A stretch of DNA of 64,000 nucleotides from Halopseudomonas yangmingensis (GTDB lineage Bacteria; Pseudomonadota; Gammaproteobacteria; Pseudomonadales; Pseudomonadaceae), in NCBI RefSeq assembly GCF_900114825.1, contig NZ_FOUI01000009.1, forward strand, positions 1 through 64,000, given 5' to 3'. The translations under genes and the position numbers were made by a program. The notes under the pieces were generated by a model. It had not been told where the DNA came from and did no database searches. It was given only the letters and a program-made list of their open reading frames with translations. Positions 17,744 to 26,421 of this stretch are shown here, piece after piece; positions within the stretch are counted from its first letter, which is position 1, and every line of letters begins with the position of its first letter.

Positions 17744-18613
17744 TTGATCGTTGATCTGCACATGCACAGTACTGCTTCGGATGGAGTCCTGGCGCCGGCT
17801 GCGCTGATGCGCTGCGCCGCCGATGCCGGCATCGGAATGCTGGCGCTGACTGATCATGACAGTCTGGACGGGCTTGACGAGTCCCGTGCTGCGGCTATTG
17901 CCGCCGGGATGCACTGGATCAGTGGCGTCGAATTATCAGTGCAGTGGCAGGGTGTCAGTCTGCATGTGCTGGGCTATGCCTTTGATACCGGATCTACGGT
18001 GTTGCGCGAGGCGTTGGCCGGTGTCCAGCAGGGGCGCTGGCAACGTGCGCAGCAAATTGACGAGCGGCTGGCCGCCAAACGTATGCCGGGGGCGCTGGAG
18101 GGTGCTTGCGCCATGCAAGTGGCTGCCGGTGGTGATGCGCGCCAGCCACCAGGGCGTCCGCATTTTGCCGATTGGATGGTTGAGGCCGGATATGTGCGTG
18201 ACCGGGCTGAAGCTTTTCGCAAGTGGCTGGGTGCCGGCAAGCTGGGTGATATACGTCAGCATTGGCCAACGCTGGAGCAGGGCGTAGCGTGGTTGCGTGG
18301 GTCCGGCGGGATTGCCGTGCTGGCGCATCCTTGCCAGTACAATCTGACGCGTAGCCGTCTGCGCCGGCTGTTGCGTGATCTGGTTGCTGCCGGCGGGCAG
18401 GGAATCGAAGTGGTTAATGGTAACCAGCCGCCTGAACAGGTCGCCTACCTGGGCAAATTGTGCGTCGAGTTCGGCCTGCTGGCCAGTTGCGGCAGTGATT
18501 TTCATCAGCCCGGCTCCCCCTGGGCAGCGCTAGGCCGCATGACAACCATGCCAGCAGACTGTCAGCCGATCTGGCAGCGCTGGATCGGGCAGTCGGCGAC
18601 GATATCTGCTTGA
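17744..18613 (+). CDS. rnm: RNase AM (PHP-domain 5'-3' exoribonuclease, YciV/TrpH)
   Basis: 289 residues from TTG, or 299 from an ATG at 17714. The TTG is preferred because GGAG lies six bases upstream and the protein then begins LIVDLHMHST, as in the family; the ATG has no Shine-Dalgarno. Polymerase-and-histidinol-phosphatase motifs are complete: DLHMHSTASDG, LTDHDSLDG, SGVELS, LAHPCQ and the late SCGSDFH. In E. coli the enzyme trims the 5' ends of 5S, 16S and 23S rRNA. The neighbour yciO is shared with E. coli. Confidence 0.9.
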   Translation: MIVDLHMHSTASDGVLAPAALMRCAADAGIGMLALTDHDSLDGLDESRAAAIAAGMHWISGVELSVQWQGVSLHVLGYAFDTGSTVLREALAGVQQGRWQRAQQIDERLAAKRMPGALEGACAMQVAAGGDARQPPGRPHFADWMVEAGYVRDRAEAFRKWLGAGKLGDIRQHWPTLEQGVAWLRGSGGIAVLAHPCQYNLTRSRLRRLLRDLVAAGGQGIEVVNGNQPPEQVAYLGKLCVEFGLLASCGSDFHQPGSPWAALGRMTTMPADCQPIWQRWIGQSATISA

Positions 18614-18661
18614 ATGGAATAAACGGTAAGCCGTCAGGTGCCGACAATGACAGAGGACAGC

Positions 18662-19306
18662 ATGAGTCAGTATTTTCAGCTTCACCCGGAAAACCCCCAG
18701 GCGCGCCTGGTACGTCAGGCGGTGGACATAATCCGCAGTGGCGGAGTGATCGCCTATCCGACGGACTCGGCCTATGCGCTGGGTTGCCATCTGGGCGACA
18801 AGGACGCGCTTGAGCGAATCCGCCGGTTGCGCCAGCTGGACGACAAGCACAACTTCACCCTGGTCTGCCGAGACCTCTCGGAGCTGGGTGTTTACGCCAA
18901 GGTCGACAACACCACCTTTCGTCTGCTCAAGGCCCATACCCCGGGGCCCTATACCTTTATCCTGAATGCCACCACCGAGGTGCCACGCCGCCTGTTGCAT
19001 CCCAAGCGGCGTACCATCGGCCTGCGTATTCCCGACCACCGCATCACTCTGGAGTTGCTCGAGGCACTGGGCGAGCCACTGATGAGCGTGACCCTGCTGA
19101 TGCCCGGCGACAGCTTGCCGATGACCGATCCGGAACAGATCCGCGAGCGCCTTGGCAAGCAGATAGACCTGATCATTGACGGCGGCGCCTGCAATCTTGA
19201 ACCTACTACTGTCGTCAGTCTGGTTGATGGCCAGCCGGAAGTACAGCGGGTCGGGCTGGGTGACCCTGAACCCTTTGGCGGTAGCCGCGAGCCGGCGTTT
19301 GATTGA
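18662..19306 (+). CDS. yciO: YciO/YrdC/Sua5-family protein (L-threonylcarbamoyladenylate synthase-like)
   Basis: 214 residues with the YrdC fold signature: a Lys/Arg-rich nucleotide pocket (GGVIAYPTDSAYALGC near the start, KHNFTLVCRDLSELG, TPGPYTFILNA, RRTIGLRIPDH). YrdC/Sua5 make threonylcarbamoyl-AMP for tRNA t6A37. The YciO branch has the same fold, but activity in t6A synthesis is weak or unproven, so the name is a family call. The start MSQYFQLHPENPQ follows GAGGA; longer in-frame starts are less likely. It lies 48 bases after rnm, probably cotranscribed. Confidence 0.88.
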   Translation: MSQYFQLHPENPQARLVRQAVDIIRSGGVIAYPTDSAYALGCHLGDKDALERIRRLRQLDDKHNFTLVCRDLSELGVYAKVDNTTFRLLKAHTPGPYTFILNATTEVPRRLLHPKRRTIGLRIPDHRITLELLEALGEPLMSVTLLMPGDSLPMTDPEQIRERLGKQIDLIIDGGACNLEPTTVVSLVDGQPEVQRVGLGDPEPFGGSREPAFD

Positions 19307-19329
19307 AGCGCCGGCAAACCGGGTATAAT
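19303..19329 (+). promoter_or_regulatory. Probable promoter of trpS
   Basis: Perfect -10 TATAAT at 19324-19329, with TTGAAG at 19303-19308 as a -35 at a short 15-bp spacing. It overlaps the yciO stop codon and lies 50 bp before the trpS start. Confidence 0.55.
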
Positions 19330-19378
19330 CGCGCCATTTGCCGATTCCACGACCATCCAATGTCATCAGGAGATTCCC

Positions 19379-20596
19379 TTGAGTTCTGTCGATTCACAGC
19401 GCCGCGTTCTGTCCGGCATGCGTCCTACCGGACGCCTGCATCTGGGTCACTATCACGGGGTGCTGAAGAACTGGGTCAAGCTGCAGCATGAATATGAGTG
19501 TTTCTTCTTCGCTGCTGATTGGCACGCGCTGACTACCCATTACGAGAACCCCGCCGATATCGAGCAGAATGTCACGGACATGCTGGTTGACTGGCTGGCG
19601 GCCGGCGTCAGTGGCAGTGCCGCCACCCTGTTCATCCAGTCACAAGTGCCCGAGCATGCCGAGCTGCATCTGTTGCTGTCGATGGTCACGCCGGTGAGCT
19701 GGCTGGAGCGGGTGCCGACCTACAAGGATCAGCAGGAAAAGCTCAGGGATCTGGATCTGGCCACCTACGGCTTTTTGGGTTATCCGCTGTTGCAGAGTGC
19801 CGACATCCTGATGTATCGCGCCGGTCTGGTGCCGGTGGGCGCTGACCAGGTTGCCCATGTGGAAATCACCCGTGAAGTGGCGCGCCGCTTCAATCACCTG
19901 TACGGGCGCGAGCCGGATTTCGAGGCGCGTGCCGAGGCCGCCATTCACAAGATGGGCAAGAAGGCAGCCAAGCTCTACAGCAGCCTGCGCAAGGCCTGGC
20001 AGGAAACCGGTGATGCCGAGGCGCTGGAAACGGCGCGGGCGTTGCTCAAGGAGCAGCAGAACATCACTCTGGGTGACAAGGAACGGCTGTTTGGTTACCT
20101 CGAGGGTGGTGGGAAGGTGATTCTTGCCGAGCCCCAGGCGCTGCTCACGCCGGACTCGAAAATGCCCGGTCTGGACGGGCAGAAAATGTCCAAGTCCTAC
20201 GGCAATACCATTACTCTGCGCGACAGCAACGACGAGGTCAGTGAAAAGGTGCGCCGCATGCCCACCGATCCGGCCCGTGTGCGTCGCACCGATCCGGGCG
20301 ATCCGCAGAAGTGTCCGGTATTTCAGCTGCATCAGGTATACACCGACGAGGCTACGCATGGCTGGGTGCAGCAGGGTTGCCGCACTGCCGGTATCGGTTG
20401 CATCGACTGCAAAAAGCCGGTGATCGATGCCATCTGCGCCGAGCTGGCGCCAATGCAGCAGCGGGCCCGCGAGTTTGAGGCCAATCCGGAGGCGGTGCGA
20501 CTGATTATCGCCGAAGGTAACGAGCGGGCCCGTGAGGCGGCGCGCGATACCCTGATCGAAGTGCGGCAGGTCATGGGCCTGCAGTACCGCCAGTAA
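19379..20596 (+). CDS. trpS: Tryptophanyl-tRNA synthetase with Fe-S-type cysteine motif
   Basis: 405 residues, longer than E. coli TrpRS (334). Class I signature in the HIGH position is GRLHLGHYHG, and KMSKS is intact (DGQKMSKSYG). The tRNA-anticodon part carries Cys312-x21-Cys334-x6-Cys341-x2-Cys344, almost the C-x22-C-x6-C-x2-C pattern that holds a [4Fe-4S] cluster in Thermotoga maritima TrpRS. An insertion between the catalytic motifs (about 200-250) also adds length. The start is TTG, six bases after AGGAG. It is followed within six bases by scpA. No leader peptide or T-box was seen. Confidence 0.95.
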   Translation: MSSVDSQRRVLSGMRPTGRLHLGHYHGVLKNWVKLQHEYECFFFAADWHALTTHYENPADIEQNVTDMLVDWLAAGVSGSAATLFIQSQVPEHAELHLLLSMVTPVSWLERVPTYKDQQEKLRDLDLATYGFLGYPLLQSADILMYRAGLVPVGADQVAHVEITREVARRFNHLYGREPDFEARAEAAIHKMGKKAAKLYSSLRKAWQETGDAEALETARALLKEQQNITLGDKERLFGYLEGGGKVILAEPQALLTPDSKMPGLDGQKMSKSYGNTITLRDSNDEVSEKVRRMPTDPARVRRTDPGDPQKCPVFQLHQVYTDEATHGWVQQGCRTAGIGCIDCKKPVIDAICAELAPMQQRAREFEANPEAVRLIIAEGNERAREAARDTLIEVRQVMGLQYRQ

Positions 20597-20601
20597 CGGC
20601 C

Positions 20602-21459
20602 TTGAGCCTGGCCTCCCCGGACAAGAATGACATCCCTGCTGCGGCGACAGTGCCGCAGCAGCAAGAGCTGCCCCTGGCTCTGGTGTATGGTCAGGCCATT
20701 ACCCAGTTGCCACAGGATCTGTATATCCCGCCACAGGCACTGGAAGTCTTTCTTGAAGCTTTCGAGGGGCCACTGGATCTGCTGCTGTATCTGATCCGCC
20801 GACAGAACATCGACATCCTTGACATACCGGTGGCGGAAATTACTCGCCAGTACATGGGGTATGTCGAGCTGATGAAGACTGCCCAGCTGGAGCTGGCTGC
20901 CGAGTATCTGGTGATGGCGGCGATGCTGGCCGAGATCAAGTCACGCTTGCTGCTGCCGCGCCAGTCACGTGAGGGTGAGGACGAGGAGGACGATCCGCGT
21001 GCCGAGCTGATTCGGCGGTTGCAGGAGTACGAACGTTTCAAGCAGGCGGCCGAACATATCGACAGCCTGCCGCGCCTTGGGCGTGAACTGTTTCAGGCTG
21101 CGGCCGAGCCGCCGGCCATCGAGCTGCGCCGCCAGCATCCGGAGGTCGAACTGCAGGAACTGCTGGTGGCTCTGACCGAGGTGCTCAGCCGTGCCGAGCT
21201 GTTCGAGAGTCACCAGGTTACCCGCGAATTGCTGTCAACCCGCGAGCGGATGGCAGAGGTTCTGGAGCGGCTGCGCGGCGGCGGCTTTCTGCCCTTTGTC
21301 AGTCTGTTCAGCGCCCAGGAGGGCAAGCTGGGCGTGGTGGTGACCTTTATGGCGATTCTTGAGCTGGTCAAGGAGCAGCTGGTGGAGTTGGTGCAGAACG
21401 AACCCCTTTCCCCGATCCACGTAAAGCTGAGGCAGACGGATGAGCCAGCCATTGCTTGA
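20602..21459 (+). CDS. scpA: Segregation and condensation protein A
   Basis: 285 residues. The kleisin subunit of the SMC-ScpAB condensin, which bridges SMC heads during chromosome organisation. The N-terminal SMC-neck-binding core is FEGPLDLLLYLIRRQNIDILDIPVAEITRQ (in part, about residues 54-83). A central acidic linker (EGEDEEDDP) and the C-terminal winged helix follow. The start is TTG, as required for the family's ~50-residue N-terminal extension (LPQDLYIPPQALEVFLEAF). It overlaps scpB by 20 bases. Confidence 0.93.
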   Translation: MSLASPDKNDIPAAATVPQQQELPLALVYGQAITQLPQDLYIPPQALEVFLEAFEGPLDLLLYLIRRQNIDILDIPVAEITRQYMGYVELMKTAQLELAAEYLVMAAMLAEIKSRLLLPRQSREGEDEEDDPRAELIRRLQEYERFKQAAEHIDSLPRLGRELFQAAAEPPAIELRRQHPEVELQELLVALTEVLSRAELFESHQVTRELLSTRERMAEVLERLRGGGFLPFVSLFSAQEGKLGVVVTFMAILELVKEQLVELVQNEPLSPIHVKLRQTDEPAIA

Positions 21460-22207
21460 ACAGATTCTTGAGGCCGTGTTGCTGGCGGCGGCAAGGCCGC
21501 TGCCGCTGGAGCACCTGCGCGAACTCTTCGAGCCAGGGCAGGAGCCCGCCAACGATACCTTGCGTGCGGCGCTGGAACGCTTGCGCGAGCAATGCAGTGG
21601 GCGCGCCTGTGAGCTGGTGGAAACTGCCAGTGGCTGGCGGCTGCAGGTGCGTGCTGACTACGCCCCCTGGGTTGGCCGGCTATGGGAGGAGCGCCCGCAG
21701 CGGTACTCCCGGGCCTTGCTGGAGACGCTGGCGCTGATTGCCTACCGCCAGCCGATTACCCGAGGCGAGATCGAGGATATTCGTGGCGTGGCTGTCAGTA
21801 GCCAGATCATCCGTACCTTGCAGGAGCGGGACTGGATTCGGGTAGTGGGTCACCGTGAAGTGCCCGGTCGACCGGCATTGTTTGCAACTACCCGGCAGTT
21901 TCTTGACCACTTCAACCTGCGCAGCCTGGCCGAGTTGCCGCCACTGGCCGAGTTGCGCAGTCTGGAGCAGATCGAGGCCGAACTGCCCTTGCAACCGCTT
22001 CAGGCTGCCGCCACTGGAGAAACGGCTGTATGGCTCTCCGATACGGCAGTGCCTGACGCCCTTGAGCCTCCAGAGGAGGCTGATTTCGGCGAACTTCTGG
22101 AGCAACTGGGCAGTATGGAAGCCAACCTGAAAACCGACTTTGATGATCCTTTGCGCCCGTCCGCGCGCTCACAGGAGCAGGGCGAGGGTGGTGATCACGG
22201 TAGCTGA
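21440..22207 (+). CDS. scpB: Segregation and condensation protein B
   Basis: 255 residues with two winged-helix domains (about 1-90 and 95-165); the signature [23 protein letters not shown] region is intact, followed by a less conserved acidic tail. Two ScpB copies bind ScpA and stabilise the SMC complex. The ATG lies inside the end of scpA, indicating translational coupling, and rluB follows after 58 bases. Confidence 0.93.
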   Translation: MSQPLLEQILEAVLLAAARPLPLEHLRELFEPGQEPANDTLRAALERLREQCSGRACELVETASGWRLQVRADYAPWVGRLWEERPQRYSRALLETLALIAYRQPITRGEIEDIRGVAVSSQIIRTLQERDWIRVVGHREVPGRPALFATTRQFLDHFNLRSLAELPPLAELRSLEQIEAELPLQPLQAAATGETAVWLSDTAVPDALEPPEEADFGELLEQLGSMEANLKTDFDDPLRPSARSQEQGEGGDHGS

Positions 22208-22265
22208 AACGGCGCTGCGCTGTTATCCTGTGCGGCTTGATTTTTTTACACCGGGAGGTGCCGCC

Positions 22266-23171
22266 ATGAATGACCAGAACACCAACGAGCAGAGCGAAAG
22301 CCAGATACCTGTCAGCGGCGAAAAGCTGCAAAAAGTCCTCGCGCGCATGGGCCTTGGCTCGCGCCGTGAAGTCGAAACCTGGATTGGCGCCGGCCGGGTG
22401 CTGGTCAATGGCGAGCCTGCCACCCTCGGCTGCCGGGTAGACAGCCTTGATCAGATCACGGTTGACGGTCGACCACTGCGTCGCGACCTCGGTGCCGAAG
22501 TACTGCGTCGGGTAATGATCTATAACAAACCTGAAGGCGAGGTCTGTACCCGTGACGACCCTGAGGGTCGCCCCACGGTATTTGACCGTCTGCCACGCCT
22601 GAAACACGGCCGCTGGATCAATGTCGGCCGTCTGGATATCAATACCTCCGGCCTGCTGCTGTTTACCACCGATGGTGAGCTGGCCAACCGTCTGATGCAT
22701 CCTTCCTGGCAAATGGACCGCGAGTACGCGGTACGGGTCATGGGCGAGGTGGACGAGGAGATGATCGAGCGCCTCAAGCAGGGCGTGATGCTGGAGGATG
22801 GCCCGGCGCGCTTTACCGATGTGGTCAGCTCGGGCGGTGATGGTATCAATCGCTGGTACCACGTGTGCCTGGTTGAGGGGCGCAACCGCGAGGTGCGTCG
22901 CCTCTGGGAATCCCAGGGCGTGCGTGTCAGCCGCCTCAAGCGGGTGCGTTTCGGACCTGTTTTCCTTGGTGCCGAGTTGCCTGTCGGTCGCTGGCGCGAA
23001 ATGAAGCAGAACGAGCTGGACACGCTGTCACTTGAGGTTGGTCTGCAGCCAATGGCCCTGCCGCAGATGAAGACCGAGGAGAAGGAACGTCTCAAGCGTC
23101 TGTCGCGCAAGCCGTCGATGCACAAGGCGGCGCGTCCGTCCCCGCGTGGCAAGGGCAAGCCCGGCCGTTAA
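22266..23171 (+). CDS. rluB: 23S rRNA pseudouridine(2605) synthase RluB
   Basis: 301 residues: S4 RNA-binding domain (about 18-80, [19 protein letters not shown]), then the RsuA/RluB catalytic domain with the nucleophilic Asp in [17 protein letters not shown], and a basic Lys/Arg/Pro tail typical of the larger RluB/RluE-type proteins. It modifies helix 89 of 23S rRNA. GGGAGG sets the ATG start. The scpA-scpB-rluB order is widely conserved in gammaproteobacteria. Confidence 0.94.
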   Translation: MNDQNTNEQSESQIPVSGEKLQKVLARMGLGSRREVETWIGAGRVLVNGEPATLGCRVDSLDQITVDGRPLRRDLGAEVLRRVMIYNKPEGEVCTRDDPEGRPTVFDRLPRLKHGRWINVGRLDINTSGLLLFTTDGELANRLMHPSWQMDREYAVRVMGEVDEEMIERLKQGVMLEDGPARFTDVVSSGGDGINRWYHVCLVEGRNREVRRLWESQGVRVSRLKRVRFGPVFLGAELPVGRWREMKQNELDTLSLEVGLQPMALPQMKTEEKERLKRLSRKPSMHKAARPSPRGKGKPGR

Positions 23172-23178
23172 GCCGGGC
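23159..23178 (+). terminator. Stem-loop over the rluB stop codon (possible 3' end)
   Basis: A perfect GCCCGGC / GCCGGGC stem with a 6-nt loop contains the rluB stop codon; the following bases (GTCTTGT) are only weakly T-rich. It lies between convergent rluB and the diguanylate cyclase gene, so it may end or stabilise either transcript. Confidence 0.4.
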
Positions 23179-23192
23179 GTCTTGTCCGGACG

Positions 23193-24137
23193 TCAATGCG
23201 TGGCTGATTCCCCGACCACGCAGTTGCGGCCGTTCTGCTTGGCCTGATACATCAGCTGGTCAGCACGTTCAAGCATGGTAGCAGCGCTTTCATCCGTTCT
23301 GCGGGTGGCTACACCCAGGCTGGCGCTGAGCGGAATATCCTGACCATCGATCGCAAACTGCATCCCGGCAATTCGCCGGCAGATGCGTTCGGCTACCAGC
23401 AGGGCCGCCTCGACGGCGGTGTTTGGCAGCACGGCAACAAACTCCTCGCCGCCCATGCGGTATACACCATCGACGGCCCGCAAGCAGTCATTGATGCAAT
23501 TGACTGTGGCTTTCAGTGCTTCATCACCAATGGCGTGGCCGTAGCTGTCATTGATTTTCTTGAAATGGTCCAGATCGATAGCGATGATGCTCAAATCGCT
23601 GCGCTGGCGAATGCTGTGCTGGATCTCGCGCTGCAGGCTTTGCTCCAGCGCCAGTCGGTTGCCGGCGCAGGTCAGGCTGTCGTTCAGGGCGGCGGCAATG
23701 GCTTGCCGGTACAGCAGGGCATTGCGCAGCGGAAACAGCAGGCTGCCCAGCAAGGCTTCCAGTATCTGCAGTTGCCGCTCGCTGAAGCGCTTGCCGCGGC
23801 AAAATACCACTTCGCCCAGGTAAGCGCCTTCATGGGTCATGCGGTAGCTGCAGCGATGCAGCTTCTGAACACCCAGCGCAAGGTTCAGCTTGTGTGACTC
23901 ATGCCGGTATTCCAGTCCGTCCACGCACATCTGGCCGTGCAGTTCGCGGAAAAACAACTCAAGTACCCGTGGCAGCTCCAGCGTGGTCTGCAGCAGTTGC
24001 AACAAGCGTTGCTGCATAGCTGGCAGATTGAACAGTGGCTCTGTCTTGAGCGGGTGCTGTTGTTCCTTGTCCCGCGGATGAACCAGTGTCAGGCGGGCGG
24101 AGTCGAATTCGGTGCTGCTTTCCTGAATGAATGACAT
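23193..24137 (-). CDS. Diguanylate cyclase (GGDEF) with GAF-like N-terminal domain
   Basis: 314 residues. The N-terminal ~140 residues form a GAF-like or otherwise unassigned sensory domain, followed by a complete GGDEF domain: DLDHFKKINDSYGHAIGDEAL, active-site GGEEF, and an inhibitory RxxD site (RAVD) five residues upstream, so product inhibition is expected. No transmembrane helix. It is probably a soluble c-di-GMP synthase, and its product could act on LapD. GAGGA six bases before the ATG sets the start. P. aeruginosa has a similar gene (PA3177) in the same general region, from memory. Confidence 0.9.
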   Translation of the reverse strand: MSFIQESSTEFDSARLTLVHPRDKEQQHPLKTEPLFNLPAMQQRLLQLLQTTLELPRVLELFFRELHGQMCVDGLEYRHESHKLNLALGVQKLHRCSYRMTHEGAYLGEVVFCRGKRFSERQLQILEALLGSLLFPLRNALLYRQAIAAALNDSLTCAGNRLALEQSLQREIQHSIRQRSDLSIIAIDLDHFKKINDSYGHAIGDEALKATVNCINDCLRAVDGVYRMGGEEFVAVLPNTAVEAALLVAERICRRIAGMQFAIDGQDIPLSASLGVATRRTDESAATMLERADQLMYQAKQNGRNCVVGESATH

Positions 24138-24248
24138 GCGGAATCCTCGATGCATGCAAGCTGTTGCAATGCATAAAGCATGAACCGTGCCATCATTGTG
24201 TTTCTTTTAAAAACAATAAGTTATTGGTTTGTTTGGTGGCTTTGCGGC

Positions 24249-24284
24249 AAAAAAATGCCGCCGACCCCGGAAGCTGTCGGCGGC
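24249..24284 (-). terminator. Rho-independent terminator after yciK
   Basis: On the minus strand a perfect 9-bp stem (GCCGCCGAC / GTCGGCGGC, 10-nt loop) is followed by A and seven T residues. It begins about 20 bases after the yciK stop and ends the mtaD-ubiG-mupP-yciK transcript. Confidence 0.9.
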
Positions 24285-24304
24285 TGTCGGCAGAAAAACG
24301 GCGT

Positions 24305-25045
24305 TTACTGGGCGTCCAGTGCCTGGCCGTTGACGCCCTGACTGTCAGCGCCCAGCAGGTAGAGAAATACCGGCAGGATCGCCTCGGGCGCCGGATTGCG
24401 TTCGGGCGCTTCGTTGGGGTAGGCGCGGGCGCGCATGGCGGTGCGGGTGGCACCGGGGTTGACGCTGTTGACGCGGATATTGCTGGTGCCGTCCTGTTCG
24501 TCGGCAAGCACCTGCATCAGCCCCTCCAGCGCGAACTTGGATATGGCGTAGGGACCCCAGTAGGCGCGCCCCTTGCGCCCGACGCTGGAGGACAGCATGA
24601 CCACCGAGGCATCCGTCGAGGCGCGCAGCAATGGCATCAGTGCGCGGGTCAGCAGGAAGGGCGCATTCAGGTTGGTCTGGATTACCTGCATCCAGGCCTC
24701 CGGCTTGACCTGGTCGAGCAGCGTGCGTGGGCCCAATGCGGCGGCATTGTGCACCAGTCCGTCGAGGCGTCCGTAACTATCAAACAACTGGTCAGCCAGG
24801 CTGTCGAAGGCCGCCGCGTCGGCCTTTTCCAGGTCCAGTTCACAGATTGCCGCCGGCGCGTGGCCGGCCGCTTCGATCTGGTCATACACCGCCTCGAGCT
24901 TGGCGGCGTTGCGGCCCAGCAGAATCACCTGGGCACCCAGTTCGGCGCAGCGCAGCGCCAGGGCGCGGCCGATGCCGTCACCGGCGCCGGTAACCAGAAT
25001 GATGCGGCCGTTGAGCAGGCCGGCCGGGGCGTTGTAGTCAAACAT
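24305..25045 (-). CDS. yciK: YciK family short-chain oxidoreductase
   Basis: 246 residues of the classical SDR fold: cofactor loop VTGAGDGIGRAL, HNAAALGP, catalytic Ser in VMLSSSVGRKGRAYWG and the YAISK Tyr-Lys pair. The substrate is unknown. AGGAG seven bases before the ATG sets the start; far longer in-frame starts overlap mupP. It overlaps the end of mupP by eight bases and is the last gene of the operon. Confidence 0.92.
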   Translation of the reverse strand: MFDYNAPAGLLNGRIILVTGAGDGIGRALALRCAELGAQVILLGRNAAKLEAVYDQIEAAGHAPAAICELDLEKADAAAFDSLADQLFDSYGRLDGLVHNAAALGPRTLLDQVKPEAWMQVIQTNLNAPFLLTRALMPLLRASTDASVVMLSSSVGRKGRAYWGPYAISKFALEGLMQVLADEQDGTSNIRVNSVNPGATRTAMRARAYPNEAPERNPAPEAILPVFLYLLGADSQGVNGQALDAQ

Positions 25046-25727
25046 CGAAAATCTCCTGTTGGCGCAACTGCTGCAGCCAGGGCAGCAGTTCGGCGGCGTG
25101 TTGGACACTGTGATCGGCTTGCCAGGTGGCGGGCGGATCATCGCTGGAAAGATACCCGTAGAGTGCTGCTGCGGTGCGCATGCCGGCGGCGCGACCGGCT
25201 TCGATATCGCGCCGGTGATCACCGACGAACACGCAGTGTTGCGGTGTGACGCGCATCTCGCTGCAGGCCTTGAACAGTGGTTCCGGATGTGGCTTGGGCT
25301 GGCTGACCTGATCCGGACAGACCAGACTGGCACAGCGCCGGTCAAGTTGCATGGCTTGCAGCAGCGGAATGCTGAAGCGGCTCATCTTGTTGGTCACCAC
25401 GCCCCAGGGCAGGCCTTCGGCATCCAGCCAGTCAAGCAGCTCGGCAATCCCGGGATACAGGCGCGTATGCATAGCCAGTTGCGCCGCATAGCGCTGCAGG
25501 AAGTCCTCGCGCAGAAGGTCAAACTCCGAGGCCTGCGGTGAGCTGTCAAAGGCGGCGCTGAGCATGCCGGCAGAGCCATCCGAGACCCGGCTGCGCACCA
25601 GGCTCTCGGGAGCCGGTGGCAGGCCGCGATCGGCGCGCATGCGCTGGATGATGTCGACAAAGTCCCCGGCGGTATCCAGCAGGGTGCCGTCCAGATCAAA
25701 CAGGATGCCGGCCAGCATCTCAGGCAC
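25038..25727 (-). CDS. mupP: MupP: N-acetylmuramic acid 6-phosphate phosphatase (HAD family)
   Basis: 229 residues of the HAD superfamily, Gph-like: nucleophile motif [11 protein letters not shown], motif II TNK, Lys in PKPHPEPL, and motif [12 protein letters not shown]. Position between ubiG and yciK is that of P. aeruginosa MupP (PA3172), which dephosphorylates MurNAc-6-P in the Pseudomonas cell-wall recycling bypass that lowers fosfomycin sensitivity. Generic phosphoglycolate phosphatase is the alternative name. It starts inside the last codons of ubiG (8-base overlap). Confidence 0.88.
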   Translation of the reverse strand: MPEMLAGILFDLDGTLLDTAGDFVDIIQRMRADRGLPPAPESLVRSRVSDGSAGMLSAAFDSSPQASEFDLLREDFLQRYAAQLAMHTRLYPGIAELLDWLDAEGLPWGVVTNKMSRFSIPLLQAMQLDRRCASLVCPDQVSQPKPHPEPLFKACSEMRVTPQHCVFVGDHRRDIEAGRAAGMRTAAALYGYLSSDDPPATWQADHSVQHAAELLPWLQQLRQQEIFDV

Positions 25728-26421
25728 TGCGGCTGCAGTGGATCATGTAGTTGACGTCGACATCGGCTTCCAGCTTGTACACCTTGGTCAGCGGATTGTA
25801 GGTCAGGCCGGTGATGTCCTGCAGGTCAAGGCCGGCGTCGCGGGCCCAGTTGCCCAGTTCGGCCGGACGGATGAACTTGGCGAATTCGTGGGTGCCGCGC
25901 GGCAGCAGGCGCAGCACATATTCGGCGCCGACAATGGCGAACAGGAACGACTTGGGGTTGCGGTTGATGGTCGAGAAGAACACCTGCCCGCCGGGCTTGA
26001 CCAGGGTTGCGCAGGCGCGGATCACTGATGAGGGATCCGGCACGTGCTCGAGCATTTCCATACAGGTCACCACATCGAAGGCACCCGGCATTTCCGCTGC
26101 CAGCTCCTCAGCGGTGGTTTGCCGGTAGTCGACCTCGACACCCGACTCCAGCTGGTGCAGACGGGCAACGCCGAGCGGCGCCTCGCCCATGTCAATGCCG
26201 GTAACACTGGCGCCGCGCAGGGCCATGGCTTCGGCGAGGATGCCGCCGCCACAGCCGACATCCAGCACCTTTTTGCCGGCCAGGCCGGCACGCTCGTCGA
26301 TCCAGTTGGTGCGCAGCGGATTGATCTCGTGCAGCGGGCGGAATTCGCTGTTGCGATCCCACCAGCGGCTGGCCAGGGCTTCGAACTTGGCGATTTCCGC
26401 GCGGTCGACGTTAAGACTCAT
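25720..26421 (-). CDS. ubiG: Ubiquinone biosynthesis O-methyltransferase UbiG
   Basis: 233 residues with the SAM-binding motif [16 protein letters not shown] (about 52-67), the UbiG signature FxxxASxWWD near the N-terminus, and the membrane-binding segment around [21 protein letters not shown]. It carries out both O-methylations of coenzyme Q synthesis. The ATG overlaps the mtaD 3' end by 11 bases, so the genes are coupled; UbiG uses SAM, linking it loosely to the methylthio salvage genes upstream. Confidence 0.95.
   Translation of the reverse strand: MSLNVDRAEIAKFEALASRWWDRNSEFRPLHEINPLRTNWIDERAGLAGKKVLDVGCGGGILAEAMALRGASVTGIDMGEAPLGVARLHQLESGVEVDYRQTTAEELAAEMPGAFDVVTCMEMLEHVPDPSSVIRACATLVKPGGQVFFSTINRNPKSFLFAIVGAEYVLRLLPRGTHEFAKFIRPAELGNWARDAGLDLQDITGLTYNPLTKVYKLEADVDVNYMIHCSRSA

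Noticed and set aside
18610-18662. Earlier starts for yciO (ATG at 18638 or 18647)
   Set aside because: GAGGA is correctly placed only for the ATG at 18662, where the family N-terminus begins.
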